A stretch of DNA of 64,000 nucleotides from the NCBI RefSeq assembly GCF_000429425.1, contig NZ_AUBV01000007.1:270315-334314 (forward strand). The letters are read 5' to 3'. How positions within the stretch are numbered: position 1 is the stretch's first letter; every line of letters begins with the position of its first letter. Positions 1-9,114 of this stretch are shown piece by piece. A program made the translations under genes and the position numbers. Under the pieces are notes generated by a model. That model was not told the DNA's origin. It worked only from the letters and a program-made list of their open reading frames with translations, and made no database searches. The DNA is from Algoriphagus mannitolivorans DSM 15301 (GTDB taxonomy: Bacteria; Bacteroidota; Bacteroidia; Cytophagales; Cyclobacteriaceae).

Positions 1-269
1 AAATAAGCTGTGAGCACATCTCCGCTTATGGATACCGAGCTCATGATCTTTTCATTCCCAGAAGCATCTTCCATAAAATAACCTTTGGTTACCCCATCCA
101 CAGTCTCAAACCTCATGGGAATGGTAGCTGTCCCTTGCGGGGTATCTTTGACAGTGACGGCCCATTTGCCTTCAAAATATTTCTCATCCAAAGTAGGTTG
201 GGAAGCAAATGAAACCGAAATAAATAACGCTACAAGTAACGTAGAGAGAAGGAATTTTTGGACTTTCAT
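1..269 (-). CDS. Secreted protein of unknown function, N-terminal part (runs off the left edge)
   Basis: Reading the minus strand from the ATG at 269 gives an open frame to the window edge, 89 codons, starting MKVQKFLLSTLLVALF and continuing into a hydrophobic stretch ending ...SVSFASQ, which is a typical Sec signal peptide with cleavage near Ala-Ser. The mature part begins with DEKYFEGKWAVTVKDTPQG and looks like a small beta-rich domain (FEGKWxVTVKDTPQG..T..P). I do not recognise the family; similar short 'lipocalin-like' or DUF-type secreted proteins are common in Bacteroidota. The C-terminus lies outside the window, so no length comparison is possible. The coding call rests on the signal peptide and the uninterrupted frame. 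Confidence 0.7.
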   Translation of the reverse strand, partial: MKVQKFLLSTLLVALFISVSFASQPTLDEKYFEGKWAVTVKDTPQGTATIPMRFETVDGVTKGYFMEDASGNEKIMSSVSISGDVLTAY

Positions 270-428
270 TGAATTTTAGTTAAAGGTTTGTAAAATTTTA
301 TGAATCAAAAAATAATTACTAATTATTCCAAGAGTGTTTAAAAATTAAATTTTGCTTAAAATCAATTAAATAAACCCAGAGAGAAATCAACAAGCTGCTG
401 ACTTCCCTCTTAAGGCTATATAACCCTA

Positions 429-3125
429 CTACCTTGCAAAAAGCGTTACATTTTTCATTGCCCAAGGCTGATCTCCATTTTCCAGAGATTCCAATTTAAG
501 ATAGCTGGCTTTTTGGGTAGGCTTCCAACTGAACGAATTGATACCGGGTTTTCCTTGCCCCTCTCCTAATTTGGTCCAGGATTTTCCATCTGAAGAAATC
601 GAAACGGAATACTTTTTCGGAAAATTTTCTTTCCCAGAATCAAACTGGACTTCAGTCAGATTCTGGGCTTGTGGAAGTTTTACGCTAAACCAAGTCCCAA
701 CCGACTGACCTCCTTCTGATTTCCATCCTTTGAAAGTAAAGCCATAGCTTGGGTCTTTTGGATATCCTACGCCTATAGCGGCTGTGCTACTCGCAGAAAC
801 TTCCCAATTATCCTGAAAAGTTAAAGGCTTAGGTATTTCACCTACCAATTCATCGAAAGAATAGGTCGTCTTTTTGGCTTCAGTTTCTTTTCGGATTTGG
901 GCAATGTATTCCGGATAAACAAAACTTCCTGAATTCCCGAAATCATTTCGGATATAAGAAATCACTGAGGCAATGTATTCATCGTCATTGGAATTCATTG
1001 CGATCATCACCCCTTCGTATTCTTTATTATCTATCCCTCCCGTCAGTCCATGCAATAGCACTTTGGCAGAATATTCGGGATGCCCCATTACCCGGGGAGA
1101 ACCGGAGAAGGCCGGGGCAATCAAATGACCATTACCGGTAGGCGAACCGAGACCTTTTGGTCCATGACAAGTAGAACAATAGCTATCATAAATAGATTTT
1201 CCTTTGACAAACAAGGCTGTCTCTTTGGGAGAAAATTTGGTTTCAGCCGCTTTTTTGGCTTCTTCAATTTTTTCCAAAAGTTGAGCTCCAATAACCTGAA
1301 TTCCCTTGGCAGCATTGCTTTTTAAGGCTTCTTGAATCAAAGTTTCTACTTGATCAATTTTTAAGACATAAGCACTTAGGAGTGCTTGGATCGCCACATC
1401 CGGGTTTTTATCTTTTGATGTAGTACGATAAAGTTCGGCTAGGCTTTTCTCACCATATTTATACAAAGTTTCACTGGCTCTTAAGCCCTGAATTCTGATT
1501 TTTGGATTAGAGTCAGACACAAAGCTTTTGACTAAATCTGGCTTCAATTCACTTAGGCCTTCCAAGGTCCATAAGGCATGTATCCTTGCCAATTCATTCT
1601 TGGAGGTTTTGGCCATTTTAGTCAGTTCACTGACCACGGATTTATCTTGGTTTAATATCAAAAGTTGCTGAGCCATATCTCTCCACCAACCATTGGGATG
1701 CTCCAAGTGCCTGATCAATTGAGCGGACGTTTCCTCATACATTCTGGGCTTTTCGGTATTTCTTGGCATTCCTTCATAACTCAACCTCCAAATCCGCCCA
1801 TTTCCAATGATGTCGTCCATTTGATATTGCTGAATTTTTGTGCGGAGATAACTCCCCTCTTGAGTCCATTCACCTTCCTGGATAATTCCTCGATACATAT
1901 CCACGATGTAAAGCGTACCATCTGGTGCGGTGGCCATATCTACTGGCCTAAACAAAGGGTCTGTGGATTGGATAAATTCGGCCTGTGAATCAATGTATTT
2001 ATTTTGGAGGTAAGAAAGCCCTTCTGTTTTTTCGGTGACCACCCGTCTGACAATACGCCCAACAGGCTCCCCGTAAATGTAATCTCCTACCAAATCCTTG
2101 GGAAGTCGATCCCCACGGAAAACGTCATTTCCAGCTGCTCCTGTGACATTAGAAAGTGAACCATCTGGTTTTACTTCTTTCATACCAGGTTGAAAATCCT
2201 CCAGTTGAACCAAGCTATAGGGAACTCTAAAGCCTTCTTTCAAGCCACCTTCTACCCTGAAATTTCCATAGACAATAGGAAATTGGAATCCTTGAGGCAC
2301 CCCTCCTGCCCCATCCTGAAACCAAATTTGTCCATAGCTATCCTGTGTTACACCCCACTGACCCCATGGATTTCCGCTCGGTTCCTGAATAATCCCAGTT
2401 GGTGTCCAACGAATCCGCTTGCTGTTATAGGTGCTATACATCCAGTTGTCCAATGTCCAAGTTAGAAAGCTGGTTTGATGTTCCACATTTCCGGAACGAC
2501 CTAATCCCGAGACAAAAAGCTCTTTTTTGTCAGCTTTCCCATCCTTATTGGTATCTGTGTATCGATAGACATGATCTTCATTGGATTCCATGGAAAGGAT
2601 AGAATTGGGACCAAAAGGAACCACAAATCGAGGAAAAACCAGACTGTCTAAGAAAACAGTCCCTGTCTCGTACACCCCATCATTATCCAAATCCTCCCAT
2701 CTGGAAATTCTGGAAGTTGGCAAAAGTTCTCCATTAGCATCCAAATCCTGCATGTAGCTCCTCAATTCAAGAACATACATGCGGCCATTTCCATCAAACT
2801 GAATAGCTGCAGGTTCACGGATTTGTGGCTCGGAAAGCACAGGATCCATTCGATACCCTGGCTGCAAAACAAAGGATTTCTTTTGTTCATTGGCAGAGAC
2901 AGGAATTACGGGAGGTTTTGGACTTAAATCAATTCCTTTCCAAGTTGGTGATTCTAAATCAATCCCCTCCGGAATAGAAATTTGGGGATAGGGTTGTTCA
3001 AGTCTTTTGGGGTCCATTGATTCTGCGGGAGAAACGTCGAAAGGTGATCTTTCAGGTGCAGAACATGCTACTATTCCTCCCAAAAGGGAAGCTGAAATGA
3101 GGAATCTGGAATTTAAAAAACGCAT
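429..3125 (-). CDS. Lipoprotein with dehydrogenase-like beta-propeller, HEAT repeats, cytochrome c and discoidin-like domains
   Basis: 898 residues. The N-terminus has a lipoprotein signal ending LLGGIVAC (lipid-modified Cys21), so the protein is probably anchored in a membrane facing the periplasm. Residues ~75-470 resemble the PVC-type 'membrane-bound dehydrogenase' beta-propeller (repeated DGNGRMYVLE, APDGTLYIVDMYRG motifs); ~480-630 look like HEAT repeats; a CSTCH haem-c motif at ~650-654 with a downstream Met-containing stretch marks a c-type cytochrome domain; ~770-898 reads like an F5/8 type C (discoidin) carbohydrate-binding domain. Family knowledge suggests oxidation of a sugar or alcohol coupled to electron transfer; the substrate is not visible. 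It is alone on its strand here, separated by 159 nt from the gene downstream. Confidence 0.85.
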   Translation of the reverse strand: MRFLNSRFLISASLLGGIVACSAPERSPFDVSPAESMDPKRLEQPYPQISIPEGIDLESPTWKGIDLSPKPPVIPVSANEQKKSFVLQPGYRMDPVLSEPQIREPAAIQFDGNGRMYVLELRSYMQDLDANGELLPTSRISRWEDLDNDGVYETGTVFLDSLVFPRFVVPFGPNSILSMESNEDHVYRYTDTNKDGKADKKELFVSGLGRSGNVEHQTSFLTWTLDNWMYSTYNSKRIRWTPTGIIQEPSGNPWGQWGVTQDSYGQIWFQDGAGGVPQGFQFPIVYGNFRVEGGLKEGFRVPYSLVQLEDFQPGMKEVKPDGSLSNVTGAAGNDVFRGDRLPKDLVGDYIYGEPVGRIVRRVVTEKTEGLSYLQNKYIDSQAEFIQSTDPLFRPVDMATAPDGTLYIVDMYRGIIQEGEWTQEGSYLRTKIQQYQMDDIIGNGRIWRLSYEGMPRNTEKPRMYEETSAQLIRHLEHPNGWWRDMAQQLLILNQDKSVVSELTKMAKTSKNELARIHALWTLEGLSELKPDLVKSFVSDSNPKIRIQGLRASETLYKYGEKSLAELYRTTSKDKNPDVAIQALLSAYVLKIDQVETLIQEALKSNAAKGIQVIGAQLLEKIEEAKKAAETKFSPKETALFVKGKSIYDSYCSTCHGPKGLGSPTGNGHLIAPAFSGSPRVMGHPEYSAKVLLHGLTGGIDNKEYEGVMIAMNSNDDEYIASVISYIRNDFGNSGSFVYPEYIAQIRKETEAKKTTYSFDELVGEIPKPLTFQDNWEVSASSTAAIGVGYPKDPSYGFTFKGWKSEGGQSVGTWFSVKLPQAQNLTEVQFDSGKENFPKKYSVSISSDGKSWTKLGEGQGKPGINSFSWKPTQKASYLKLESLENGDQPWAMKNVTLFAR

Positions 3126-3482
3126 AGGTTATTTTGAGCAGAAGGTTAAGGGTGGGTTTTGATTCTTTTCGAATCATTTACAAAGCAAAGTAATCCAAAA
3201 TTTCATTTTAACTCCCCCGACCAAAAAAGCATCAGGCCTTAAATCAAATTTCAAAAGTCTTTCCAAATGGGATTTAAAGGTTTCTCAAAACCTGCTCACT
3301 CGAAAAAAGCCTTATTTATCCACAAGGAGCCAGTTTTTTAATTGAAACCAGCTTTTTTATTGTCCTTTTGACTCAAATCATAACTTCGAAAAAAAATATT
3401 TTTTCAATCTATTTATTGTATTTTTTACTTGAATGAGCCATACCTTACAAAAAAAAATCATTCAACTTAATTAAAGCTCGTT
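3126..3482. other. Intergenic region between two divergent genes
   Basis: 357 nt without a convincing gene, between the divergent cytochrome lipoprotein and the chitinase. It is AT-rich and must hold both promoters, but I see no exact TAnnTTTG box on either strand. A small GATTC/GAATC inverted repeat lies at about 3160-3174, near the start of the minus-strand gene. Nothing else stands out. Confidence 0.4.
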
Positions 3483-4691
3483 TTGAACACCCGTATTTTA
3501 TTATCAATTACCTTCCTTACTGTGATTTTCTGTACGGCCTGTACTCCACAAGAAACCAAAAGGAATGTTGTTGAGCACACTCCTGTAATCATGGCCTATT
3601 ACGTGCCAGAAAAAGATTATAAGCCAGAAGAAATCCCTGTAGAAAAACTAACTCACATTATCTATTCCTTCACTCATGTAATCGATGGGGAAATGAAGTT
3701 TAGAAATCCTGAGGAAGCAGGACCAAAACTGCAGGCCTTGGTCAATCAAAAAGAGAGAAATCCTGATTTAAAAGTAATGATTGCATGCGGTGGTTGGGGA
3801 GCTGACGGTTTTTCTGATATGGCCTTGACTGCTGAAAGCCGAACCAAATTTATCCAAAGTGCTAAAGATTTTATTCAGGCTTATCGGTTGGACGGATTAG
3901 ATATGGATTGGGAATATCCTGGTATTTCCGGTGCGGGCACAATGGCGAGAGAAGAAGACAAACAAAATTTCACAGCACTGATGAAGGGATTGAGAGAGAT
4001 GCTGGACACTTTTGACTCGCCAAAAGTATTGACATTCGCTTCAGCGGGATGGAAACTCTACTACCATCATATTGAAATCAATGAGGTGATGAAATATGCT
4101 GACTTTACCAATGTGATGACCTACGACCAGGTTTCGGGAGTTTCCATTTACACTGGTCATCACACCCCTCTGGGAGATGTCAAGCGAGCTGATATTGATG
4201 GTACTCCCTTTCAATCCCATTTGGATAGTCTTTTCCAGGCAGGAGAAACTTTGGATCCAGATCCTCGCTCTGCTCAAAAAATTGTAGACTATTTGATTCA
4301 TGAGGGTGTTAATCCTAGGCAGATTGTTATCGGAGGAGCGTTCTACGGTAGAGTATGGAAAGGGGTACCTCCTGTGAATAATGGCTTGTATCAATTGAGC
4401 CAAGGATTGCATATCGGTTGGATGGCCTATCATCAAATTCGTGATAAATACGAGCCAGACTCTAATTTTGTGAGATACTGGGATGAAAAAGCCAGGGCAC
4501 CTTACCTGTATAATTCCCAAGATAGTTTGTTTGTTTCTTACGATGACACAGTTTCTGTTGCTGAAAAGACTCTATATGCCCTTGATAAAGGCCTAGGCGG
4601 GATTATGTTTTGGGAATTAGGAAATGACACCAAAGAAGAAGGAAGTCTCTTGGATGCCATTCATAAGGCTTCTGGGAAAAAGAAAGATTGA
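3483..4691 (+). CDS. Glycoside hydrolase family 18 (chitinase-like) lipoprotein
   Basis: 402 residues. The family 18 catalytic signature DGLDMDWE lies at residues 137-144, with Glu144 as the expected proton donor; the SFTHV and YGRVWKG/MFWELGND barrel strands typical of GH18 are also present. Such enzymes cut beta-1,4 N-acetylglucosamine chains (chitin) with retention. The N-terminus ends in a lipobox-like FCTAC (Cys20), so the enzyme is probably a surface or periplasmic lipoprotein. The start is TTG: an in-frame TAA at 3468-3470 excludes any upstream ATG, and the first internal ATG would remove the signal peptide. A strong terminator follows at 4711. Substrate (chitin, peptidoglycan fragments or N-glycan) cannot be told from sequence alone. 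Confidence 0.9.
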   Translation: MNTRILLSITFLTVIFCTACTPQETKRNVVEHTPVIMAYYVPEKDYKPEEIPVEKLTHIIYSFTHVIDGEMKFRNPEEAGPKLQALVNQKERNPDLKVMIACGGWGADGFSDMALTAESRTKFIQSAKDFIQAYRLDGLDMDWEYPGISGAGTMAREEDKQNFTALMKGLREMLDTFDSPKVLTFASAGWKLYYHHIEINEVMKYADFTNVMTYDQVSGVSIYTGHHTPLGDVKRADIDGTPFQSHLDSLFQAGETLDPDPRSAQKIVDYLIHEGVNPRQIVIGGAFYGRVWKGVPPVNNGLYQLSQGLHIGWMAYHQIRDKYEPDSNFVRYWDEKARAPYLYNSQDSLFVSYDDTVSVAEKTLYALDKGLGGIMFWELGNDTKEEGSLLDAIHKASGKKKD

Positions 4692-4710
4692 TTCTACCCT
4701 TTTCAATGAT

Positions 4711-4745
4711 AAAGCCCTCTGTGAAATCAGAGGGCTTTATTTGTT
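4711..4745 (+). terminator. Rho-independent terminator after the GH18 gene
   Basis: Perfect 11-bp stem AAAGCCCTCTG / CAGAGGGCTTT (4711-4721 with 4729-4739), 7-nt loop, then ATTTGTTTG. It lies 20 nt after the GH18 stop codon. Confidence 0.85.
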
Positions 4746-4790
4746 TGTAATTAGAAAGGCTTATAATCTATCCACACGAAGTGATTCTGC

Positions 4791-4825
4791 AAAAAAAAGA
4801 CACTTAGATTTTCATCTAAGTGTCT
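4791..4825 (-). terminator. Rho-independent terminator of tRNA-Thr
   Basis: Perfect 12-bp stem AGACACTTAGAT / ATCTAAGTGTCT (4798-4809 with 4814-4825) and a 4-nt loop, followed on the minus strand by eight T residues (4791-4798). It starts 11 nt after the tRNA 3' end. Confidence 0.9.
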
Positions 4826-4835
4826 ATCGATCAAG

Positions 4836-4908
<73 letters not shown>

Positions 4909-4925
4909 TTGCCTTTAACGTGGTG

Positions 4926-4957
4926 CAAATATAGGCGGATGAGCTTTTGACTCCAAA
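4926..4957 (-). promoter_or_regulatory. Bacteroidota-type promoter of tRNA-Thr
   Basis: On the minus strand TTTG (4954-4957) is followed after exactly 20 nt by TATATTTG (4926-4933), an exact match to the TTTG/TAnnTTTG consensus of the Bacteroidota primary sigma factor. The expected start of transcription is about 10 nt before the mature tRNA. This is the cleanest promoter in the window. Confidence 0.8.
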
Positions 4958-5015
4958 CTCAAACCCAGAGATTTTTCTATAAAAGAGCTATCTACCAGAT
5001 TTTGAGAAGGAAAAA

Positions 5016-7034
5016 TTAAAACTCCCGAAGAATCGAAAGCTTCTTTTTAAGCTTTTCTATCTCCTCTTCTGCCTTTTGAATTTTCACATCAAACTGATCC
5101 TTGAGCTTATCTGCAGTTTTGGAAGCTGCAAAAAACTCCAAGTTGTTCTTCCAAAGGGTGATGTTGTTTTCCAAGTCTGCAATTTGCTTCCGAATGCCGT
5201 GCTCCTTCTTATTCAAGGTTTTCACAGAATTTGGATCGCTTTGAATCTTGTTCAGATTCAATCGGAACAAGAAATCCTCCTTGTCTTCACCACTTGGATC
5301 CAACTTAGTGAGGTACTTTTCAATAGCGTCTTTTAATTGAGCCTGGATTTCTTTGATATTTTTTCTCGGTACAAAACCAACCTCATTGAATTCATTCACA
5401 AAATTTGTCAACTCCTCTTCGGTAAGGCTTTCACCTGAAGCAGCCTTGGCAATATTGGCAATGATCTCCTGTTTTTTCTTCAGGTTGGCATCGAATTCAG
5501 AATTAGCTTGTTTGTTGGAATTTCTTCTATTTTCGAAGAATGTATCGCATGCGTTTTTGAATTTCTTGTAAAGCGCATCACGGTACTTTTCTGGAGTTGG
5601 TCCCAGTTTTTTCCATTCTTGCTGCAAACCGATCAATTGATTTGCGGTGCTTTGCCAATCGGTATTCTCCATCAAAGCTTCAGCTTGCGCAATCAGCTCC
5701 TCAGCTTTTTTATGGTTGGTAGCTCTTACCTCATCCAGCTGCTTAAAGAACATGTTTTTGTTGTGGAAAAACTGCTTGAAAGCAGACCAGAAAGATCTAT
5801 TAATCTCTTTTCCGGCTTCTCTTGGAACAGGTCCGATTTTTTCCCAAGCCTTCTGAATTTCAAGAATTTCCTTGGTCTTGGTATTCCAGTCTTTGATTCT
5901 GTCAGCAGTGAAATTCGCATATTCTGCTAACTGAGCTATCAAAGCTTCTTTTTGATCTTGATTTTCCTTGTAAACCTCTTTTTGACCTTCGAAAAAGACC
6001 TTTCTACGATCATAGATTGCATCAGATGCAGCCTTAAATCTTTGCCAAAGCTCTTCTTGCTCACTTCTTGGAACAGGTCCAATATGCTTGAATTCCTCAT
6101 GAAGGTCATTCAATTGCTTGATAGCTTCCTTAAGATCTTTTATTTCTTTAAGCGCTTCTGCCTTTTCACAAAGCTCAAGCTTACTTTCCAAATTCTTTTT
6201 GCGATCAAGCTCTTTGAGCTCAAAGTAGATGCTTCGGTTATCGTAAAACCGGTCCATTAAAGCATTATAGCTAGCCCAAAGATTACGGTTTTGGGAAGAT
6301 GGAACTGGCCCGATAGACTTCCATTCCTCCTGAATTGCCTTGATGGCATTCATAGAAAGGGTGGTCTCTTCACCATCCACCAATTCACGAAGCTTATTCA
6401 AAAGCTCGGTTTTAGTTTCAAGGTTCTTTTCCTTTTGTTTATCGGCTTCCTTGCGGAGGGTATAAATTTGGTGTCGGAAGTCGCCAAAAACTTTGTGAAA
6501 CTCTCGTTCCTCATCGTGCAGACGGTATTCAAAATCATCTTCGGTACCACCTGACTCTTTGAATTTAGCGAGTGCGGCTTCTTTATCTTTATTTTCCAAC
6601 TCTTCAAAAGCATCCTTGATTTCGTGGGCAAGCTTGTCGAGTTTAAGAATATTTCCGTGTTGGATTTTGTCCTTTAAAAGCTTTAAAAGCTGAACCTTGG
6701 AAAGGTTAGCCAAATCAGGAATCTCCTCCTCAGTCTCCTCCTCATCGTGGGATTCTTCTTCAGATTCAGAATTTCCTTCTGATTCACTGGTTACAGATGG
6801 TTGTTCAACTGATTTTTCACTAGGCTCTTGAATAGATTCCGCTTCTTCCTCGGCTTTGGCAGGTTTGGCATCATCTTCAGGCTGGCTCATAGCCTGTGGA
6901 GTTTCTTCTGACGAAGATTCCGGAGCCTTAGCTTCTTCAGGTTTTTCATTTACATTCTCGATACCTTCTGTCTCTTGAGAAGAGACTTGGGTCACCTTGT
7001 CATTTTCAGACAATTCGTTACTTTTCTCGGTCAT
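5016..7034 (-). CDS. DUF349 repeat protein with acidic N-terminal region
   Basis: 672 residues. The first ~110 residues are very rich in Glu, Ser and Pro and probably disordered. From ~150 onward the protein is helical and carries DUF349 repeats, each marked by a W/F-K-x-I/L-G-P-V/T-P motif (WKSIGPVP, FKHIGPVP, WEKIGPVP, WKKLGPTP and a degenerate FNEVGFVP), then a C-terminal coiled coil with many Lys/Glu. No signal peptide, so cytoplasmic. DUF349 proteins of this size are widespread in Bacteroidota; their function is not settled. A TACTTTTG box lies 31 nt upstream of the ATG. Transcribed apart from the AlgH-like gene just upstream, though on the same strand. Confidence 0.9.
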   Translation of the reverse strand: MTEKSNELSENDKVTQVSSQETEGIENVNEKPEEAKAPESSSEETPQAMSQPEDDAKPAKAEEEAESIQEPSEKSVEQPSVTSESEGNSESEEESHDEEETEEEIPDLANLSKVQLLKLLKDKIQHGNILKLDKLAHEIKDAFEELENKDKEAALAKFKESGGTEDDFEYRLHDEEREFHKVFGDFRHQIYTLRKEADKQKEKNLETKTELLNKLRELVDGEETTLSMNAIKAIQEEWKSIGPVPSSQNRNLWASYNALMDRFYDNRSIYFELKELDRKKNLESKLELCEKAEALKEIKDLKEAIKQLNDLHEEFKHIGPVPRSEQEELWQRFKAASDAIYDRRKVFFEGQKEVYKENQDQKEALIAQLAEYANFTADRIKDWNTKTKEILEIQKAWEKIGPVPREAGKEINRSFWSAFKQFFHNKNMFFKQLDEVRATNHKKAEELIAQAEALMENTDWQSTANQLIGLQQEWKKLGPTPEKYRDALYKKFKNACDTFFENRRNSNKQANSEFDANLKKKQEIIANIAKAASGESLTEEELTNFVNEFNEVGFVPRKNIKEIQAQLKDAIEKYLTKLDPSGEDKEDFLFRLNLNKIQSDPNSVKTLNKKEHGIRKQIADLENNITLWKNNLEFFAASKTADKLKDQFDVKIQKAEEEIEKLKKKLSILREF

Positions 7035-7064
7035 AAAAACGCTACAATTTCAAGGCAATATGGG

Positions 7065-7072
7065 CAAAAGTA
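7065..7072 (-). promoter_or_regulatory. Putative -7 box of the DUF349 gene
   Basis: TACTTTTG on the minus strand is an exact TAnnTTTG match, 31 nt upstream of the ATG. No TTG is visible at the expected upstream distance, so only the -7 part is supported. Confidence 0.45.
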
Positions 7073-7082
7073 GGGATTTTGC

Positions 7083-7652
7083 CTAATTTAATCTTGGGTC
7101 AAGGGGATAATTTGCGATCACCTTAAATTCCCCTCCCATGTTTTTTAAAAGAACTTTCCACAATTCTTCAGGGGTATTTTGAAGGGTAGATTCATCGACT
7201 TCTTGCCTGCAAACGATCCAAGTTTTGGCTTCAAGTTCCTCATCGAGTTGTTGAGGTCCCCATCCACTATAGCCGATAAAAAAGATCACTTTATCAGGCA
7301 AAATTTGATGAAGTTTTAGTTTTTCAATCAGCAAATCAAAATCCCCTCCCCACCATAAATTCTTTCCTATGGCCACACTTCCGGGAAGCGGGTTTTCTTC
7401 GAAGTAGATAAAATGCAGGGTATTTTGCTCAACGGGCCCTCCTACAAAAACCTCATTTTCCAAAAAGGATAGATTTTCGACTAATTCTCCTAAATGAAGA
7501 ATTGAAGGTTTGTTGAGAATAAAACCAAAACTTCCCTCCTCGTTGTGTTCACATAACAAAACGACAGACCTTATGAAGTTTTCATCTTGCAAAAAGGGCT
7601 CGGAGATTAGTAAATCTCCTGCTTTTGGATGCTTATCTGGCTCAGAATTCAT
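7083..7652 (-). CDS. YqgE/AlgH family protein (UPF0301)
   Basis: 189 residues, the usual family length. Family hallmarks are visible: LLISEPFLQDENFIRSVVLLCEH near the N-terminus (here described by its key residues F-x-R-S-V-V-L-L), EGSFGFILNKPS, VFVGGPVE, and FIGYSGWGPQQLDEEL. The protein is cytoplasmic; the molecular function of AlgH/YqgE is unknown, though it has been linked to regulation of alginate genes in Pseudomonas. Starts with ATG and is divergent from pdxH, with 102 nt in between. Confidence 0.93.
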   Translation of the reverse strand: MNSEPDKHPKAGDLLISEPFLQDENFIRSVVLLCEHNEEGSFGFILNKPSILHLGELVENLSFLENEVFVGGPVEQNTLHFIYFEENPLPGSVAIGKNLWWGGDFDLLIEKLKLHQILPDKVIFFIGYSGWGPQQLDEELEAKTWIVCRQEVDESTLQNTPEELWKVLLKNMGGEFKVIANYPLDPRLN

Positions 7653-7754
7653 CTGGGTTTGTCATTTATTTGAAGGAAAAATATAGCCCATAATTTTAAA
7701 AATGCAATGGGGGTTTTACTTTTAGATGAAATTTAAAATAAAAATCAATTTCCA

Positions 7755-8390
7755 ATGAAGCTTTCTGAAATCCGTAAAGATTACACCCTTAAAACTTTGG
7801 ATATCAAGGATGTAAAATCAAATCCAATACAGCAATTTAAGGTATGGTTTGAAGAAGCTGTTGACTCTGAAGTATTGGAGGTCAATGCAATGTGCCTATC
7901 TACCATTGGCAAAGATGGATTCCCTGCTGGCCGTATCGTACTACTCAAAGGGGTAGATCATGGATTCGTGTTTTTCACCAATTACTCCAGTGATAAAGGC
8001 CAAGAGATTGAGGAAAATCCAAAAGTGTCTTTGACTTTTTTCTGGGCTGAATTGGAAAGGCAGGTACGAGTGACCGGAACCTTGGAAAAAATAAGCTCCG
8101 AAGAATCAGATGAATATTATTTTTCAAGGCCTCTTGGTTCTCAGATCGGAGCCTGGTCTTCTCCCCAAAGTCAAAAAATCCCCAACCGGGAATTCCTCGA
8201 AAAAACAATTCAGGAGCTAGAAGTAAAATTTTCTAAAGAACCTATCACCAGACCCACTAATTGGGGAGGATATAGATTAGACCCCATTCGTTTTGAGTTT
8301 TGGCAAGGAAGGCCAAGTCGGCTTCACGACCGGATCGCATATGAAAAGAAGCCTGATGGATCTTGGGAAATATTCCGACTTGCCCCCTGA
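7755..8390 (+). CDS. pdxH: Pyridoxamine 5'-phosphate oxidase
   Basis: 211 residues, the normal length. PdxH oxidises pyridoxamine 5'-phosphate or pyridoxine 5'-phosphate to pyridoxal 5'-phosphate with FMN and oxygen, the last step of the vitamin B6 salvage route. Visible family features: GRIVLLKG and FFTNYSSDKGQEIEENP (FMN-binding segment), RVTGTLEKIS, SRPLGSQIGAWSSPQS, and the C-terminal substrate-binding WQGRPSRLHDRIAYE followed by RLAP. Single gene, convergent with bshB1; the two stop codons are one base apart. Confidence 0.97.
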   Translation: MKLSEIRKDYTLKTLDIKDVKSNPIQQFKVWFEEAVDSEVLEVNAMCLSTIGKDGFPAGRIVLLKGVDHGFVFFTNYSSDKGQEIEENPKVSLTFFWAELERQVRVTGTLEKISSEESDEYYFSRPLGSQIGAWSSPQSQKIPNREFLEKTIQELEVKFSKEPITRPTNWGGYRLDPIRFEFWQGRPSRLHDRIAYEKKPDGSWEIFRLAP

Positions 8391-8391
8391 T

Positions 8392-9108
8392 TTATTTCAA
8401 GTCAAAAAGATCATGAACCCCAATAAATCTTTCTACCGTAAATCCTTCTCCATACTTTGACATGATTCTATGTCCGAGTTCACGGGCTCTGGATTCGATA
8501 AAGGGAAGAAATTCAGGTGAGGAAATAAAGCTTGCAGGCTCCTGACTACTTGGGTCAAAAAACTGAGATTTAAAGGCCATTATGCTGGCAATTTTGGTAT
8601 CCCAGTAATCCGATATATCGACAATGAAATCCGGCTCAATGTAGTTGTTTTGGATGTAATGATAGACAAACTTTGGCCTCCAAGCCTCTTGATTCACTCC
8701 ATCCAAGTGAGTCTCTATTTTTCTCAATCCGCTCATAAAGCAGGCATTTGTGGCCAATGAACCACCTTTGCCGTGATCTGGATGTCGATCTGTGACTGCA
8801 TTAGCCAACACAATTTCAGGCTGATACTTACGGATAATCTTGATTAACTCATGCTGATGAGTTTCATCATCTTTAAAGTAAATGTCTTTGAAAGCAAGGT
8901 TTTCTCGCGCACAAAGTCCAAGAATCTTTGCAGCTTCTGCAGACTCCTGCAGGCGAATCTCAGGAGTTCCCCGAGTTCCCATTTCCCCCTGAGTCAGATC
9001 TACAATACCGACTTTATAACCTTTAGCGACCTGGGCTGCAATTGTTCCAGAACAAGCCAATTCAGCATCATCCGGATGTGCAGCAATGACCAAAATATCC
9101 AGTTTCAT
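8392..9108 (-). CDS. bshB1: Bacillithiol biosynthesis deacetylase BshB1
   Basis: 238 residues. A LmbE/PIG-L type zinc deacetylase: AAHPDDAELACSGTI near the N-terminus supplies the zinc ligands His and Asp, and HPDHGKGG supplies the third. QGEMGTRGTPEIR is typical of the BshB1 branch. It removes the acetyl group from GlcNAc-malate to give GlcN-malate in bacillithiol synthesis, the low-molecular-weight thiol used by many Bacteroidota. Same strand as the M23 peptidase and trxB upstream with short gaps, so possibly one transcript in which redox genes (trxB, bshB1) travel together. Confidence 0.93.
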   Translation of the reverse strand: MKLDILVIAAHPDDAELACSGTIAAQVAKGYKVGIVDLTQGEMGTRGTPEIRLQESAEAAKILGLCARENLAFKDIYFKDDETHQHELIKIIRKYQPEIVLANAVTDRHPDHGKGGSLATNACFMSGLRKIETHLDGVNQEAWRPKFVYHYIQNNYIEPDFIVDISDYWDTKIASIMAFKSQFFDPSSQEPASFISSPEFLPFIESRARELGHRIMSKYGEGFTVERFIGVHDLFDLK

Positions 9109-9114
9109 TTGTTT

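Noticed and set aside
3301..3365. Terminator in the region before the GH18 gene
   Set aside because: The runs of A and T look suggestive, but CCAG occurs twice in direct orientation and no stem forms.
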